A stretch of 64,000 nucleotides of DNA, taken from assembly GCA_043228905.1 (NCBI GenBank), contig JBHGNT010000009.1, positions 11,284,001-11,348,000 of the forward strand, given 5' to 3'. Of the stretch, positions 50,818 to 60,855 are shown in pieces. Position numbers and translations under genes: made by a program. The DNA is from Azolla caroliniana (lineage: Eukaryota > Polypodiophyta). Every line of letters starts with the position of its first letter. The stretch's first letter is position 1. Under the pieces are notes generated by a model that saw nothing but the letters and a program-made list of their open reading frames with translations, did not search any database and had not been told where the DNA came from.

Positions 50818-51498
50818 ATTCGGTTTCGGTTGACGAAGCTCGGTTCGGAGTTGACTACGAACCTTGTTGGAGTGCAGCCGGTTGGCTCACCCGATATCGT
50901 TCTAGTCGGATTTGAACCCGAGTCGGTTCGGCTTCGGATATAAGTACTGTTGAACTTGCTCGAATTGACTCCGGTAGCTTGAGGGACAGAACCGACTGGT
51001 CTTCCCGAATGTTGCCGAGTCGGAGTGAGCCCGGTTCGCTTCGGATATATAAGCCGAATACCGATTATTGAAACCGATTATCTGGACCGATTCTGCTTCG
51101 GTTGACTGCAGCAACGAGAGAGAGACGGATCCAACTGATCCTCCCGAATGTCGATTAGCCAGATGAAGCACGAATTTGGGTTGTTGTCTTGAGACCGATC
51201 TGCACCGAGTGGTTACAATGAGCGGCGAGCAGCGTTTGATGACCTCTTCGGATGCCGTTTAACCGAATGAAGCACGATCGTGTCAATGATGCACAAGGGG
51301 ATTTCACCTCGAGCGGTTACGATCACAAGGAACAGAGTACAACCTACTGGCTTACTCCAAGCGAAGATGATCTAACGCGATGAGATGCAAGCCTCGTTTT
51401 TCTTCTTCTTCTCTCTTCTTCGAATGGCGCAGGAAACCGAATGCTGTGCAGGCTGAGACAACGGCCGACAGCGGGATGAAGGACCGAATACTGTGCAG
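50818..51498 (-). other. COP5 5' leader
   Basis: About 0.7 kb between PBS and gag with recurrent CCGAxTCGGTT-like words (for example near 50930-51080). No frame is recognised. Confidence 0.55.
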
Positions 51499-51510
51499 GC
51501 TCTGATACCA
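51499..51510 (-). promoter_or_regulatory. COP5 primer-binding site (initiator-Met tRNA)
   Basis: The plus strand gctctgatacca lies two bases inside the 5' LTR, identical to the COP1 and GYP3 PBS. Confidence 0.93.
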
Positions 51511-51512
51511 GA

Positions 51513-51596
51513 TGTTGGGGACAAAATCGTCTATGCGGAAGATCAAGAAGCATTCGATTCTGTTCTGTACCTGCGTATGACAGTCTCTTGTTCATT

Positions 51597-51638
<42 letters not shown>

Positions 51639-51809
51639 AAAAAACTCTTTATTCCAAATAGACAAGAATAATACAACACCCAACCTTACAAAAAGGTTAC
51701 AAGGTCACTATATATAGTGACCGACTTAGGGCAACTACCCTTTATGCTAATTACACAAATGGCCTAAAGGGATAGTGTGAATACGTCCATTATACACTTG
51801 TATTCGACA
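51513..51809 (-). repeat. COP5 5' LTR
   Basis: It begins TGTTGGGGACAAAATCG and ends GTATTCGACA, followed by the target duplication ccacc. It pairs with 46294-46590. The (GA)n tract is at about 51600-51634 and the palindrome at 51703-51722. Confidence 0.95.
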
Positions 51810-52615
51810 CCACCTTCCCGTTAGCCTCCGGATTGTACGCTGTGGTGAGCGAGAGTTTAATCCCTAGCAGGTCAAACAACTCTTCCGCCTCTTGCGCGTC
51901 CAATTCTCCGCGATCAGCCACGATCTTACCTACGCACCTGTACTGGCATACCACTTCTTCGATCAGAAATCGGCACACGGCCGCGATCATTTTATTTTGC
52001 AACGCTCGGCCTTCCACCTGGTTCGTCAGGTCCTCCCGAGCCAGCACCAGATACCACATCTGCCCTACCCCCATCGGCATCGTCACCAGATCCACCATCC
52101 ACTTGATGTCGGACTATGCAGTGCACTTGACAGTTTTCGCAAGTCTTCACAAACCGATGCACGTCCCGGTATAGTCCCAGCCACCTGTACTTCCCCTTTA
52201 GCTTCTCGAATGTGACCCACGTCCCGCGGTGTCCGGCCCAGGGACTCTCATGGTACACCGTCAGCAATTCTTCCTGTTCCTCTTTCTTCGCCACCACTCG
52301 GAGCAAGATGTCGTTTCTCTGCTTCGGGTGCTTCCATATGCTCCCATCCTGTAGGAAGAATTGGTACGCTTTCTTCCGAATCCGGTTGGTCTCTTCCTTC
52401 GTCCACGCCGCGTCCGGTGTCATTGTCTTTAGGAACCCGCCGATCTGGAGCCACTCCCCGTCGTACTTGCTCTCGTCGAATTCGTTAAGTGCCGGAGTGC
52501 TCCCCTTTCTTGTTGCTATGTTAGCTGACCCGAAGAAGTCCTCACCGACTTCTTCATTATTCGAAACCATGCCGTCCTCGTTGTTGAACCGCGCCCTTGA
52601 AAGCATATCGGCCAT
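51810..52615 (-). pseudogene. GYP4 integrase zinc finger and first part of core
   Basis: The frame 51992-52615 reads MADMLSRARFNNEDGMVSNN, KHPKQRNDILLRVVAKKEEQ, YHESPWAGHRGTWVTFEKLK and VKTCENCQVHC (HHCC finger). A shifted frame 51815-52098 gives MVDLVTMPMGVGQMWYLVLA (first Asp), GKIVADRGELDAQEAEELFD (second Asp) and YNPEANGKV, where COP5 interrupts just before the Glu. Confidence 0.87.
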
Positions 52616-53163
52616 GGCGTGATCTAGACATGTGTAGTATCTCCGGGTTCAGGGACTTGATGTACGCGATCCACCTGAGCATCGCCAGGTACGGAGTTGC
52701 GCATCCGGAAACCATACCCAGAATTGGTAGGCAGTCCGTCTCGATGATCACTTTCGTCCTAATCAGATAGTCCTTGTCGGCCTTGACTACCGAAATGATA
52801 CCCCATAGCTCGCGCTTGATTTGGGCGTATCCTCGCTGCCGCTCGCTCAATACCTTTGCCCCGAACTGGATCGGGAACCGTACACCTTCTTTGTCTTCCT
52901 GATTGATCATCCAGCATCATGTAAATGGGGACTTCCTTGCCGGGAACCGCTTTCCAAAGAGCCGGTGCCACGGAGAGCGCCTCCTTCAGTCTCTGGACCA
53001 ACTCCGTGTGCTCGTCTCTCCACTCAAATTTACTCCCTTTCTTCACCAACCCGTAAAGCAGTTCCGCAACATGCGCGTAGTGCAGAATCCAGATGTGATA
53101 GAACGCACATGCCCCTAGGATCCTTCGGACCTCCGTGACTCGTCCGTGGCCTCCACCAGACAT
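52557..53163 (-). pseudogene. GYP4 RNase H and RT thumb
   Basis: Frames show VTEVRRILGACAFYHIWILH and YGLVKKGSKFEWRDEHTELV (RT thumb/connection), then FGAKVLSERQRGYAQIKREL and KADKDYLIRTKVIIETDCLP (RNase H with E and D). Several frameshifts join the parts. The first DAS-type Asp region (YMMLDDQSG) is damaged. Confidence 0.83.
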
Positions 53164-54068
53164 CCTTTGATCAGGATGTCGTCCAGAAATGGCATGGTGA
53201 TGTCCGGGATGCAGTCCCTCAACACCTTGTTCATCGCATTCACCATGTGCGCCACCGAGGAGTTCCCCCTTACGGTAAGGTACACATCCGAACTAGGCCA
53301 AGAGGAGTCACCTTGTTGACCGGCTGCAGGTCCTGTATGAAGCGCAGTGTGCCGTTCTTCTTTGGCATTGTAAACCACCGATTCAAATATGGGGCACTCG
53401 ATGGTTCGAGGATGCCCATTTCCACCTTCAGTTTCAACAGCTCCATCAACTTCGGGATGTGAGCTCTGCGGTACCATGAAGATCACCATTGGTTCCACAA
53501 TCGTCGGGTCTACGCACCCGATCTCCTCCGGTGAGAATGCGAAATCCTTCCCTTGCCTCCCGAGCATTCTCCGAAACCAGTCCTCTTCCACCGGCAGTAG
53601 AAAGCCAACCCCACCGATCTTGAGCTCCTGTAGCGTTATGTCGGGGAACGTGTGTCCTATGTTGGCCGTATCTCATAAACTTGGTTCCGACGCGACCCCC
53701 TTTATCCGTAAACTTGGGTCTGACTCGAGTCCATTGCCGAAGTCGGCGATGACTTCATACATCTTTTCCGAACATACCGGAATCGTTTGGTCCTCATTAA
53801 GGCCTTCTTTAAACACCTCCCGTAACTTCACTAAGGTGTCATCGAAAGAGACCGCCTCCACGGCTCCATTGATTTCCTCTTCAAGGCCGAGGACTCCGCA
53901 TGGCCGAAGTCGCTTCTCCGCCCGCTTCTTTTCCCAGCCAATTACGCCGGCTATCGTACAACCTCCACTATCGGGGAACCAAAATTTCCTACGTATGGTA
54001 CAAGTCTTTTTGCTTATAGTACATATGTGGGGTTTTTCCGGGGTGTCCGGACTATCGTGGCCCCACAC
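53115..54068 (-). pseudogene. GYP4 reverse transcriptase and upstream linker
   Basis: The linker (VSFDDTLVKLREVFKEGLNE, MYEVIADFGNG) matches GYP5. RT motifs lie in three frames: LNRWFTMPKKNGTLRFIQDL, QPVNKVTPLGLV and DITMPFLDDILIKG. The segment between VNKVT and the FLDD motif is shortened, so palm motif A is not complete. The FLDD catalytic residues remain. Confidence 0.8.
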
Positions 54069-54283
54069 CTTGATAGCCCTCTCTAAAAATCCCCTCGGTT
54101 TTTGCCACCGAGGGTCTCGCGGTTACGCTCATGGTTCGGTCGCACCGTCAGAAATTGGACCGAGTGACGCCCATCTTGGCTCTGGACTCGTACATATGCC
54201 GAACCGTTGTCCAACACCTTTGTCTCCATCCGTGCTGCCGTGATGTACGGTTCCCCGAGTATAACCGGATGCGAGGACGTCTC

Positions 54284-54568
54284 CTACATGAAGAAGTGTT
54301 GGTCGATCTCGACATCGCCGATTTTCACTCGTACATTCGGGGAGGCTCCATGCAACTCTTCCATGGTGCGTGTTGTTGCCTGTATTTTCCACCCGTGCTT
54401 GGTGTTGATCGGCCACTTCCCCTTCTTGTAGAAGTCCATGGACATCAAGTTGATTTCTGAACCGTGGTCCACCAACGCCACCACTGGCTCCTGGACGTCC
54501 CCAATCCGAATAGGGGTTTTTGTAGTGGCCCTAACCCAATGTAGCCTGAAGTAGTGGCTTTCTGCCAA
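54284..54568 (-). pseudogene. GYP4 aspartic protease
   Basis: The frame reads FRLHWVRATTKTPIRIGDVQ, then ALVDHGSEINLMSMDFYKKG and RTMEELHGASPNVRVKIGDV. The active-site triad is D-H-G in place of D-T/S-G, an unusual change that may be inactivating. It precedes RT by a broken stretch (54069-54283). Confidence 0.78.
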
Positions 54569-55425
54569 TTCGTCCTCCAGGGCTATGTCTTCTAGGTGCG
54601 TCGTTCACACCTCCACCGGCTTCTCCGGCTCCGGCTCCGTCGAAAGCCTTTTTCGCTTCACCAATTCTACGATGGAGTCGTGAAACTCCTTGGCAATACC
54701 GAGCACTTCCCTCAGTGACAGCTCCACTTTGCTGTCGAGGATCCGTTCCTCTAGGACCTTTCATAGGTCTGTGGTTCTTTCGATCTTTGTGCCGAACCGA
54801 TAACCCGCCTTCTTGGCTTTGTTCGGTGCGCCAGATGCACCGACATCATTCTACTTCGGCCCGAACCGTGTCTCATACCGTTGTGAGGGTCCGGCCCCCC
54901 CGGTCTTTCCCGCACGCTTATCTTCCACCAGAACCTCGTAGTTCTAGTACGCGGTTTCTACGGAGCCCGTCTTCTCTTCGATCGGGTCACTCCACCCAGT
55001 TACTTCCTAGACCCGTCTTTCCGCGCTATCCACTTCCTCTTTCCTCAATCGTATGCCGGCGAGGCCTTCCAGCATCAACGGTCAGAATCCGTCTTCCAGA
55101 CTTCATCACTTCCGACCCGGATTCCAGCCGACGCCGAGTAGTGGACAGTCTCCACGTGGCGAGCCGCTGCTTCTTCCATCAGCCGTTTCACACCCCCTTG
55201 TCCGACATTCAGATCCAAGGCCCTTCGGGTCTCGCTAGCGTGCACCTGACCGTTCCATAGGTATACCACGTTAGCTCTTATCTCTTCGGCGAAGTCCCCA
55301 CAGTCCTTTCGGGCGTGGTTGACCGCGTCGCACAACAAGCACCGGTTCCCAGCCGGAGGCCTTCGGTCACGGACTTGTTCGCCGCCGTCCCTCCGTGCTT
55401 GTTCAATCTGGAGGTCCCTCACCAT
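54569..55425 (-). pseudogene. GYP4 gag C-terminus with zinc knuckle and linker
   Basis: The frame 55075-55425 gives VRDLQIEQARRDGGEQVRDR, then a CX2CX4HX4C knuckle (CLLCDAVNHARKDC) and FAEEIRANVVYLWNGQVHAS. 54569-55074 is the broken linker to protease (SLREVLGIAKEF-like). The knuckle is complete. Confidence 0.75.
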
Positions 55426-56209
55426 CTAAGTTAGCTCTTCCAGAGCCCCTCCTCCGGACGAGCCTTTGACCATGTTGGTCAAAGTCGAGCCGGTCTCGAA
55501 CCAGTCTCGGATCTCTTCCCTTCGCGCCAGTGGGGGTACCTCGACCTTCCTTGTCGCAACAGAACCCGCCCCCGTCAAGTCTTTATCGACCCACTCACGC
55601 CGTTTGTCAAAACAATCGCAGACTCTCTTTACCACGGCCCAGTCAGTTGTTAGGCCATCATCGGTCTCCAGTAGGAAGCCCACTTGCTCCCGGTCTCTTA
55701 CGTCCACCGATTTAACGAACAATAGGACACGACTTGTGTCCAACACAGTCCGGTCCAGCACCGAAAGATGTGTGAAGCATTCTTCAAACTCCCGAAGGAG
55801 AACCGACGCGTTTCTCCCCTTTTCGGAGGTCTCTACCCATTCCATGAAGTCCCGTTTCGATAGCCGAAGAGGGTCATCAAGCCCGTATTTTTCAAGGAGC
55901 CGACCTTCAAACTTTTCCCAGGTTCGACTCTCAACCCGTACCTCAGGACCTCCGCGTGGATGCCCGTGGGAATCCAGCCAGTCGCCTGTCCTCCGGGATG
56001 TCCCTCATCACCATTTCGGCTCTGTAGGCCTCCAAATAGCTCGTGGCGTCCTTCCCACCGAACCGGCCTATCGTGCCGATGACTGCTTCAATAGCCCTAT
56101 CGAGGGCGCCTGTGCCTTCGTGCGCACTCACTATCCGATCCACAGCCGAAACCATGGCTTCTCCAAGATCCGACCCTTTCATCTTTCTATTCCTCTGCCG
56201 CTTGTTCAC
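55426..56209 (-). pseudogene. GYP4 gag core
   Basis: The N-terminal frame 55943-56209 begins MNKRQRNRKMKGSDLGEAMV and reads IGRFGGKDATSYLEAYRAEM. A frameshift follows, then 55426-55845 gives MEWVETSEKGRNASVLLREF, LFVKSVDVRDREQVGFLLET and WAVVKRVCDCFDKRREW. This gag type has no WWRGL motif and differs from GYP1 and GYP3. It forms the element's capsid. Confidence 0.78.
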
Positions 56210-56226
56210 GTCGAGATCACCAAATA
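56210..56226 (-). promoter_or_regulatory. GYP4 putative primer-binding site
   Basis: The minus strand next to the LTR reads TATTTGGTGATCTCGACG. TGGTGATCTCGACG could pair with a tRNA 3' end, but I cannot name the tRNA. Confidence 0.45.
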
Positions 56227-56827
56227 TGTCGCGTTGTTACGTCGCCTTGGACCGAGAAATAACCGAATGAGAAGAGGGGAAGGAAACCACCGACGTACTT
56301 CACACGGGCTTAGACACACGGATTCATAGGAGTTGCAAATAACTCTAAACAATGGAGTTACAACCGGCAAGCCGGCGAGTTATAGGCTCTAACGCCTGCA
56401 CACACGCACACGCACAGAACGCAAGATGGAGACTCTACCGGTAGCACTTGGGCATTCCGCGGAGCAGAGTCAGCCTCCCGAAAACCTGCACAGAACGACT
56501 ATGGAGATGACAGAGGAGAAGAGCTTGGTTCCAGTCCGGCAGCACTTCGTCCTCCACAAAACGCGATCTCTTTACAATACCTCTCCCTCTCTTTTATAGC
56601 CCAAGGAGGGAGGCCGTTACCACCCGTTACATCATGTTTAGTCCCTGTTATTTCGGACAGGGATACGCCTCGATTTTTTCTCCCTAATGAATGTGTGCTA
56701 CCTAGGATTTCACCTCAACCGGCTTGTACCTATCTACTTACTATACAACAAAACTTGTGCCCACGTGTAAGGGCCGGTTTACGCACGTTATACCCGGTTT
56801 CCGCCTAGGGACAGTTTTCTCCAGGAC
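56227..56827 (-). repeat. GYP4 5' LTR
   Basis: It begins TGTCGCGTTGTTACGTCGCC and ends TCTCCAGGAC, with the last base(s) of the CGACA end altered. The minus-strand TATA box is at 56592-56599. The target duplication gccgg follows. Confidence 0.9.
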
Positions 56828-56995
56828 GCCGGCCAGTTCCATTTTGATTACCCGCAGGTTCCGGTTTGCTTACCGACTAGTTCTGGTTTGTTTACCGGGC
56901 GGTTTCGATTTGATTACCGGCTTGTTCCAGTTCCATTATTGGCCAACTCCGGTTCCATTACCGGTCGGTTCCATTTCATTGCCAAACGGTTTTTG
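56828..56995. repeat. 22-bp minisatellite, right part
   Basis: The array continues from 44892 with the same unit (CGGCCAGTTCCATTTTGATTAC, then about six diverged copies). Confidence 0.85.
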
Positions 56996-57341
56996 GGAAC
57001 TTGGCCACATTCATCCATCTAGACAAAGTGGCCAAAGTGCTCTTAGCACAAATGAAAAATGAGAGATTTCAATGTGCTTATATAGCCAAGGCCTTAAGTT
57101 TCCTATTTATGTGGGGTAAATCATAGTTCTATTTTCCCTATCTTCTCAAACTTCATGTTCTCATAACCTGATATGTGGTTGTCCATTTTGTATGTACTAA
57201 AACGCGTTTTGAAGCTATTGAGTACATCCATCTTTCTATAACAGGCTAGTAATATAAGCTAAAATAATTTTTTGATTATTTTTTTACATAGTGTGTGAAG
57301 ATTCACACGTCATTCACCCCCACCAAACCTGCATATCCACC
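56996..57341 (-). repeat. Probable LTR end and polypurine tract of another GYP4-like element
   Basis: A minus-strand TATA-like box (CTATATAAGC) lies near 57080-57090. The segment ends TTCACACGTCA at about 57316, followed by ttcacccccaccaaacctgc. That run is very like the start of the GYP4 interior next to its 3' LTR (tccacccccacctaaccgc). GYP5 begins at 57342, so it may have inserted beside this polypurine tract. The left edge is not defined. Confidence 0.42.
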
Positions 57342-57947
57342 AATGTCGTGTTGTTACGCTCTCGCGTGTGGAATGAGGTGGGACCATGGGGGCCTGAACC
57401 AAGGAGCGTGAGAAAGAAGAGGGAGAGTGATTCATAGAAATACAGGGAGAGAGAGGGGAACAAAAGATTCGATTACAATGTCAACAACGACTACAACCGG
57501 CAAACCGGCAACAGACCCAAAATGGAGGTCACACACATACACACACACGGACGACACAGAGAATGCATAGTGGAGCCTCTACTGGAAGCACACGGGCTTA
57601 CACGCAGCAGAGGTAACCGACACAGAAATGTAGTGGAGAGCAATTGTTGAGGAGGATAGAGCTCGGTCCCCAGTTCGACAGCACTTCGTCCTCGCCAAAA
57701 TGCAATATTATTTTCTTTTTCTCCCCTCCTTTTTATAGGTCGTCGAGGAGGCCATTACATGAAAACGCATCAACTTTATTCTTTGTCCTTTCGGATAGAG
57801 ATACGCATCGACTCCCTAGACAATTAACACCCTTCCTAGTACATATGTACATCAACCGATCTATTCCTAGCTATTTATAATTCATAAACACCCACACGCG
57901 AAAAGGGTTGGGTCACGCCTCCTCCCCTTGATTCCTCCTAGGGGTGG
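57342..57947 (-). repeat. GYP5 3' LTR, rearranged end
   Basis: It begins TGTCGTGTTGTTACGCTCTC, similar to the GYP4 LTR, with a shared 'gacagcacttcgtcct' stretch and a minus-strand TATA box (CTATAAAA) near 57727-57737. The normal end cannot be found, because an inverted repeat (57798-58038) covers the LTR/interior boundary. Confidence 0.72.
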
Positions 57948-58038
57948 TTATGAATTATAAATAGCTAGGAATAGATCGGCTGATGTACATATGTACTAGG
58001 AAGGGTGTTAATTGTCTAGGGAGTCGATGCGTATCTCC
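57798..58038. repeat. Inverted repeat, 91-bp arms with 59-bp loop
   Basis: Left arm 57798-57888 and right arm 57948-58038 are reverse complements with about one mismatch (caaccgatc against gatcggctg). The 59-bp loop carries the expected LTR-end sequence (tcctcctaggggtg). The right arm replaces the polypurine tract. Both arms contain tagctatttataattcata. Confidence 0.92.
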
Positions 58039-58176
58039 CAGCAAACCGTACGTCCACCGGTACGTGCCAGGTAGGAATAACCTTGGCAAAAACCAACCCT
58101 AGTTCACTCATCGTTTTCCGAAGCCTCACCTTCCCCAATTCGAGCATCGCCGCCGCCATCGCTCACCAAGTCCGAT

Positions 58177-59006
58177 TCATCCTCGTGTCGCTTCTTGAAC
58201 ATCTTGACCCTCTTGCCGGCTAACAATACCGCTATCTACGTCCCATTGAGCTCCGCGAGATGATACGTGCCCACGATTTTCCCAACGCATCTGTACCGGT
58301 ACACTAGCTCTTCGATCAGGAACCGGCACACCGCCGCAATCGTCTTGTTCATCAGTGCGTGGCCTTCCACTTGGTTCGTTAAATCCTCTTGTGCAAGCAC
58401 CTGATACCGCATCTGCCCTACTCCCATCGGCATTGTCACTAAGTCCACCATCCATTTGAAGTGGATGGTCGGCGGGTAGGTTGGGTGTAACTCGTCTTGA
58501 TGCCAGATTGCGGAGTGCATTTGACAATCCTCACATGTCATCATGAATTGGTACACATCCTGGTACAACCCCAACCACCAATACTTCTCTTTCAGTTTCT
58601 CGAACGTGGCCCAGGTCCCGCGGTGTCCAGCCCAAGGACTCTCGTGGTACGCCGTTAACAACTTTTCTTGCTCGTCCTTTCTCACCACTACGCAGAGTGG
58701 AACACCGCCTCGCTTCTTGGGGAGCCTCCATACGTTCCTGTCCCGTAAGAAGAACCGGTAAGCTTTCTTTTGGATCCGGTTAGCCTCTTCCTTTGTCCAC
58801 GCTGCGTCTGGTGTCATTGTCTTCAGGAACCTACCGATCTGGAGCCACTCCCCATCGTACTCGCCTTCGTGAAATTCGTTAAGCGCCGGAGGGCTCCTCT
58901 CCCTCGTGATGTATGCCGTCTCGAAGAAGTCTACGCCGACTTCCTCGTCTTCCAAAATCATGATGTCCTTGTCGTCGAACCGTGCTCTCGAAAGCATGTT
59001 GGCCAT
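58177..59006 (-). pseudogene. GYP5 integrase with internal deletion
   Basis: The frame 58236-59006 reads MANMLSRARFDDKDIMILED, YHESPWAGHRGTWATFEKLK, CEDCQMHSAIWHQDELHPTY and MVDLVTMPMGVGQMRYQVLA, then RCVGKIV followed directly by GTYHLAELNGT. In GYP4 about 150 codons, including the second Asp and the Glu, lie between these two points. GYP5 integrase is therefore deleted from the D-G motif to the C-terminal domain. Confidence 0.87.
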
Positions 59007-59760
59007 GGCATTGTCCGTCCTTCCCGGAGATGTGCCATATCTCCAGATTTAGGGACTTGATGTACGCGATCCACCTGAGAATTGCATCCGGAAATCATAC
59101 CGAGAATCGGTAGGCAGTCCGTCTCGATTATTACCTCTGTCCCTATAAGATAATCTGTGTCGGCCTTAACCGCCGAAACGATACCCCATAGTTCGCGCTT
59201 AACTGGGGTGTACCCTCATTGTCGCTCACTGAGGACCTTCGCCCCGAACCGGATCGAGAACCGCGCGCCGCACTCGTCCTCCTGATTGATCACCCATCCG
59301 ATCCCGGTCGGGCTTGTGTCAACCGTTATGTAGATGGGGATCTCCTTTCCATAAACCGCTTTCCTGAGAGCCGGTGTTGCGGTAAGCGCCTCCTTTAGTC
59401 TCCGGACCGACTCCGTATGCTCCTTGCCCAATTCAAATTTGCACCCCTTCTTCAGCAACCCATAAAGTGGTTCCGCGATGTGTGCGTAGTGCGGAATCCA
59501 GATGTGGTAGAATGCGCACGCACCTAGGAACCTTCGCACCTCCGTAACCGACTTGCACTCTTCCTTCATTACGGAGATGGCTTCTATCTTTGCTAGAGAC
59601 GGTTTCCGGTCGTAGGGCCCGCAAAGGTGACCGACCACTAGGATCTCCGATTGGCCGAACACCGATTTCACCTCGGAGAAGGTGAGCCGCGCGTCATTAA
59701 TGTGGTCTGCGATGAAGCTCCGGCGAGAATGCGAAGGCTTTCCCGTGCCTTCCGAGTATC
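59007..59760 (-). pseudogene. GYP5 RNase H and RT thumb
   Basis: The frame 59216-59806 reads KSVFGQSEILVVGHLCGPYD, VTEVRRFLGACAFYHIWIPH, PIYITVDTSPTGIGWVINQE (RNase H Asp kept) and FGAKVLSERQ. Downstream frames hold the rest of RNase H with stops. It is better preserved than the GYP4 copy. Confidence 0.83.
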
Positions 59761-60345
59761 CTCCGAAACCGGTCCTCCTCCACCGGCAGTAGAAACCCAC
59801 CCCCACCGACCTTGAGCTCCCGTAACGTTTTGTCGGTGAACCGGTGCCCTATGCCTACCGGTTTCCATAAACTTGGGTCCAACACGACCCCCTTTATCCG
59901 CTCTTCGCTGCCCTCCAGCAAAGGTGTCGCGACTGGCCTCACCTTCCGGTCCACGGTCTTGTACGTGGTATACACTCGGGTCGTCCGACCAGACCCAACC
60001 TTTTCCCCGAAGTCAGCGATGACTTCGTACATCTCCACTGAACTAACCAGCACTGCCCGGTCTTTACTAAGGCCTCCTTCGACAACCTCACGCAATTCCC
60101 CCAAGGTGTCATCGAAGGAGACCGCCTCCACGGCACCGCCAATCTCTTCACCAGGGCCGAGGACTCCATACGCCCTGAGTCTTTCTTCTGCTCGCTTCTT
60201 TTCCCGGCCACTGATGCCGGCTATAGTACAACCTCCGTTATCAGAGAACCAAAATTTCCTATCTATGGTACATGTGTGGTGTCCGGACTATCGCGCCCCA
60301 CGCCTTGATAACCCTCTCTAAAAATCCCCTCGGCCCTCTGTTCGC
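59697..60345 (-). pseudogene. GYP5 pre-RT linker, RT core deleted
   Basis: The frame 59697-60131 reads MEAVSFDDTLGELREVVEGG, MYEVIADFGEKVGSGRTTRV and DRFRRILGRHGKAFAFSPEL, then breaks into RT-thumb sequence (LHRRPH against FIADHIND). The RT fingers and palm with FLDD are absent, through a deletion at about 59712. 60132-60345 holds the preceding linker (REKKRAEERLRAYGVLGPGE), where homology to GYP4 ends. Confidence 0.8.
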
Positions 60346-60376
60346 CATCCAACAAGGAGTGGAGGACAATCCAGAA
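60346..60376. other. Junction between GYP5 and GYP6
   Basis: A short stretch (caacaaggagtggagg) with no match to either element. It may be pre-existing target DNA. Confidence 0.35.
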
Positions 60377-60802
60377 TGTGAAAGGGCAGGAATAATCGGA
60401 AGTTGTTATTAGGATATTAAGTAATTAAGTATACTTTGAGAAGTGAATGGACGAACTGGAATCGGTATGCCGATCCGGATCCGGACCGGTTCATAGTAGT
60501 GTGCCGGTTGGCACCATTTTGTATGCAAAGCCGGTGATCTATAAAAAGGCACGGTTACATTGTAAATGGGGATGGATAATTAATAAAAGTTCTATTGCCT
60601 TATCTCTGTGTATTGATTACCGTTCTATGCTAATTACTTCCTATATTACGCGCATATTAAGATTCATCATATTTTGCTTAAGTAACCGATATAGGTCTAA
60701 TTAATCGTCGGTCTAACTCTATCTCACCGTAACACCCTTTGGTGAAGTGTCTTCCGTAGACACCTTGTGTTAGGCTATTTTCCAGACCTTAGGAGCAACA
60801 CA
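60377..60802 (+). repeat. GYP6 5' LTR
   Basis: The proposed LTR starts TGTGAAAGGGC and ends GAGCAACACA, with TGTG/CACA ends. A TATA box (TATAAAAA) lies at 60540-60547. The left edge is inferred from these ends, because the partner LTR is outside the window. Confidence 0.65.
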
Positions 60803-60820
60803 GTTTTTGGCGACCACGAT
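60803..60820 (+). promoter_or_regulatory. GYP6 putative primer-binding site
   Basis: TTTTTGGCGACCACGATT follows the LTR end; TGGCGACCACGATT could pair with a tRNA 3' end. The tRNA is not identified. Confidence 0.55.
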
Positions 60821-60855
60821 TCTTGCATAAGCGCAGCGAACAACAGCGGGAATGG

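Larger units (their letters stand above)
46294..51809 (-). mobile_element. COP5: young Ty1/copia element inserted in GYP4 integrase
   Basis: Two 297-bp LTRs (46294-46590 and 51513-51809) differ only in a GA/CA repeat and about three substitutions. The target duplication ccacc is perfect (46289-46293 and 51810-51814). PBS, one gag-pol frame and polypurine tract are all in place. Three in-frame stops prevent translation of the full polyprotein. It is a different family from COP1-4. Confidence 0.95.
44893..56827 (-). mobile_element. GYP4: Ty3/gypsy element inserted in the minisatellite, split by COP5
   Basis: LTRs at 44893-45561 and 56227-56827 bound the element, with the perfect 5-bp duplication gccgg (44888-44892 and 56828-56832). 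The minus-strand order is gag, zinc knuckle, protease, RT, RNase H, integrase. COP5 (46294-51809) sits inside integrase at the catalytic Glu. Frames are heavily broken. The gag/pol type is the same as GYP5 and differs from GYP1-3 and GYP6. Confidence 0.92.
57342..60345 (-). mobile_element. GYP5: internally deleted gypsy element related to GYP4
   Basis: A 3' LTR (57342 to about 57947) is followed, on the minus strand upstream, by integrase, RNase H, RT pieces and the pre-RT linker. Homology to GYP4 ends near 60345, so gag, protease and 5' LTR are missing. Both RT and integrase have internal deletions, and the LTR/interior junction was rebuilt by an inverted duplication. Confidence 0.83.
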
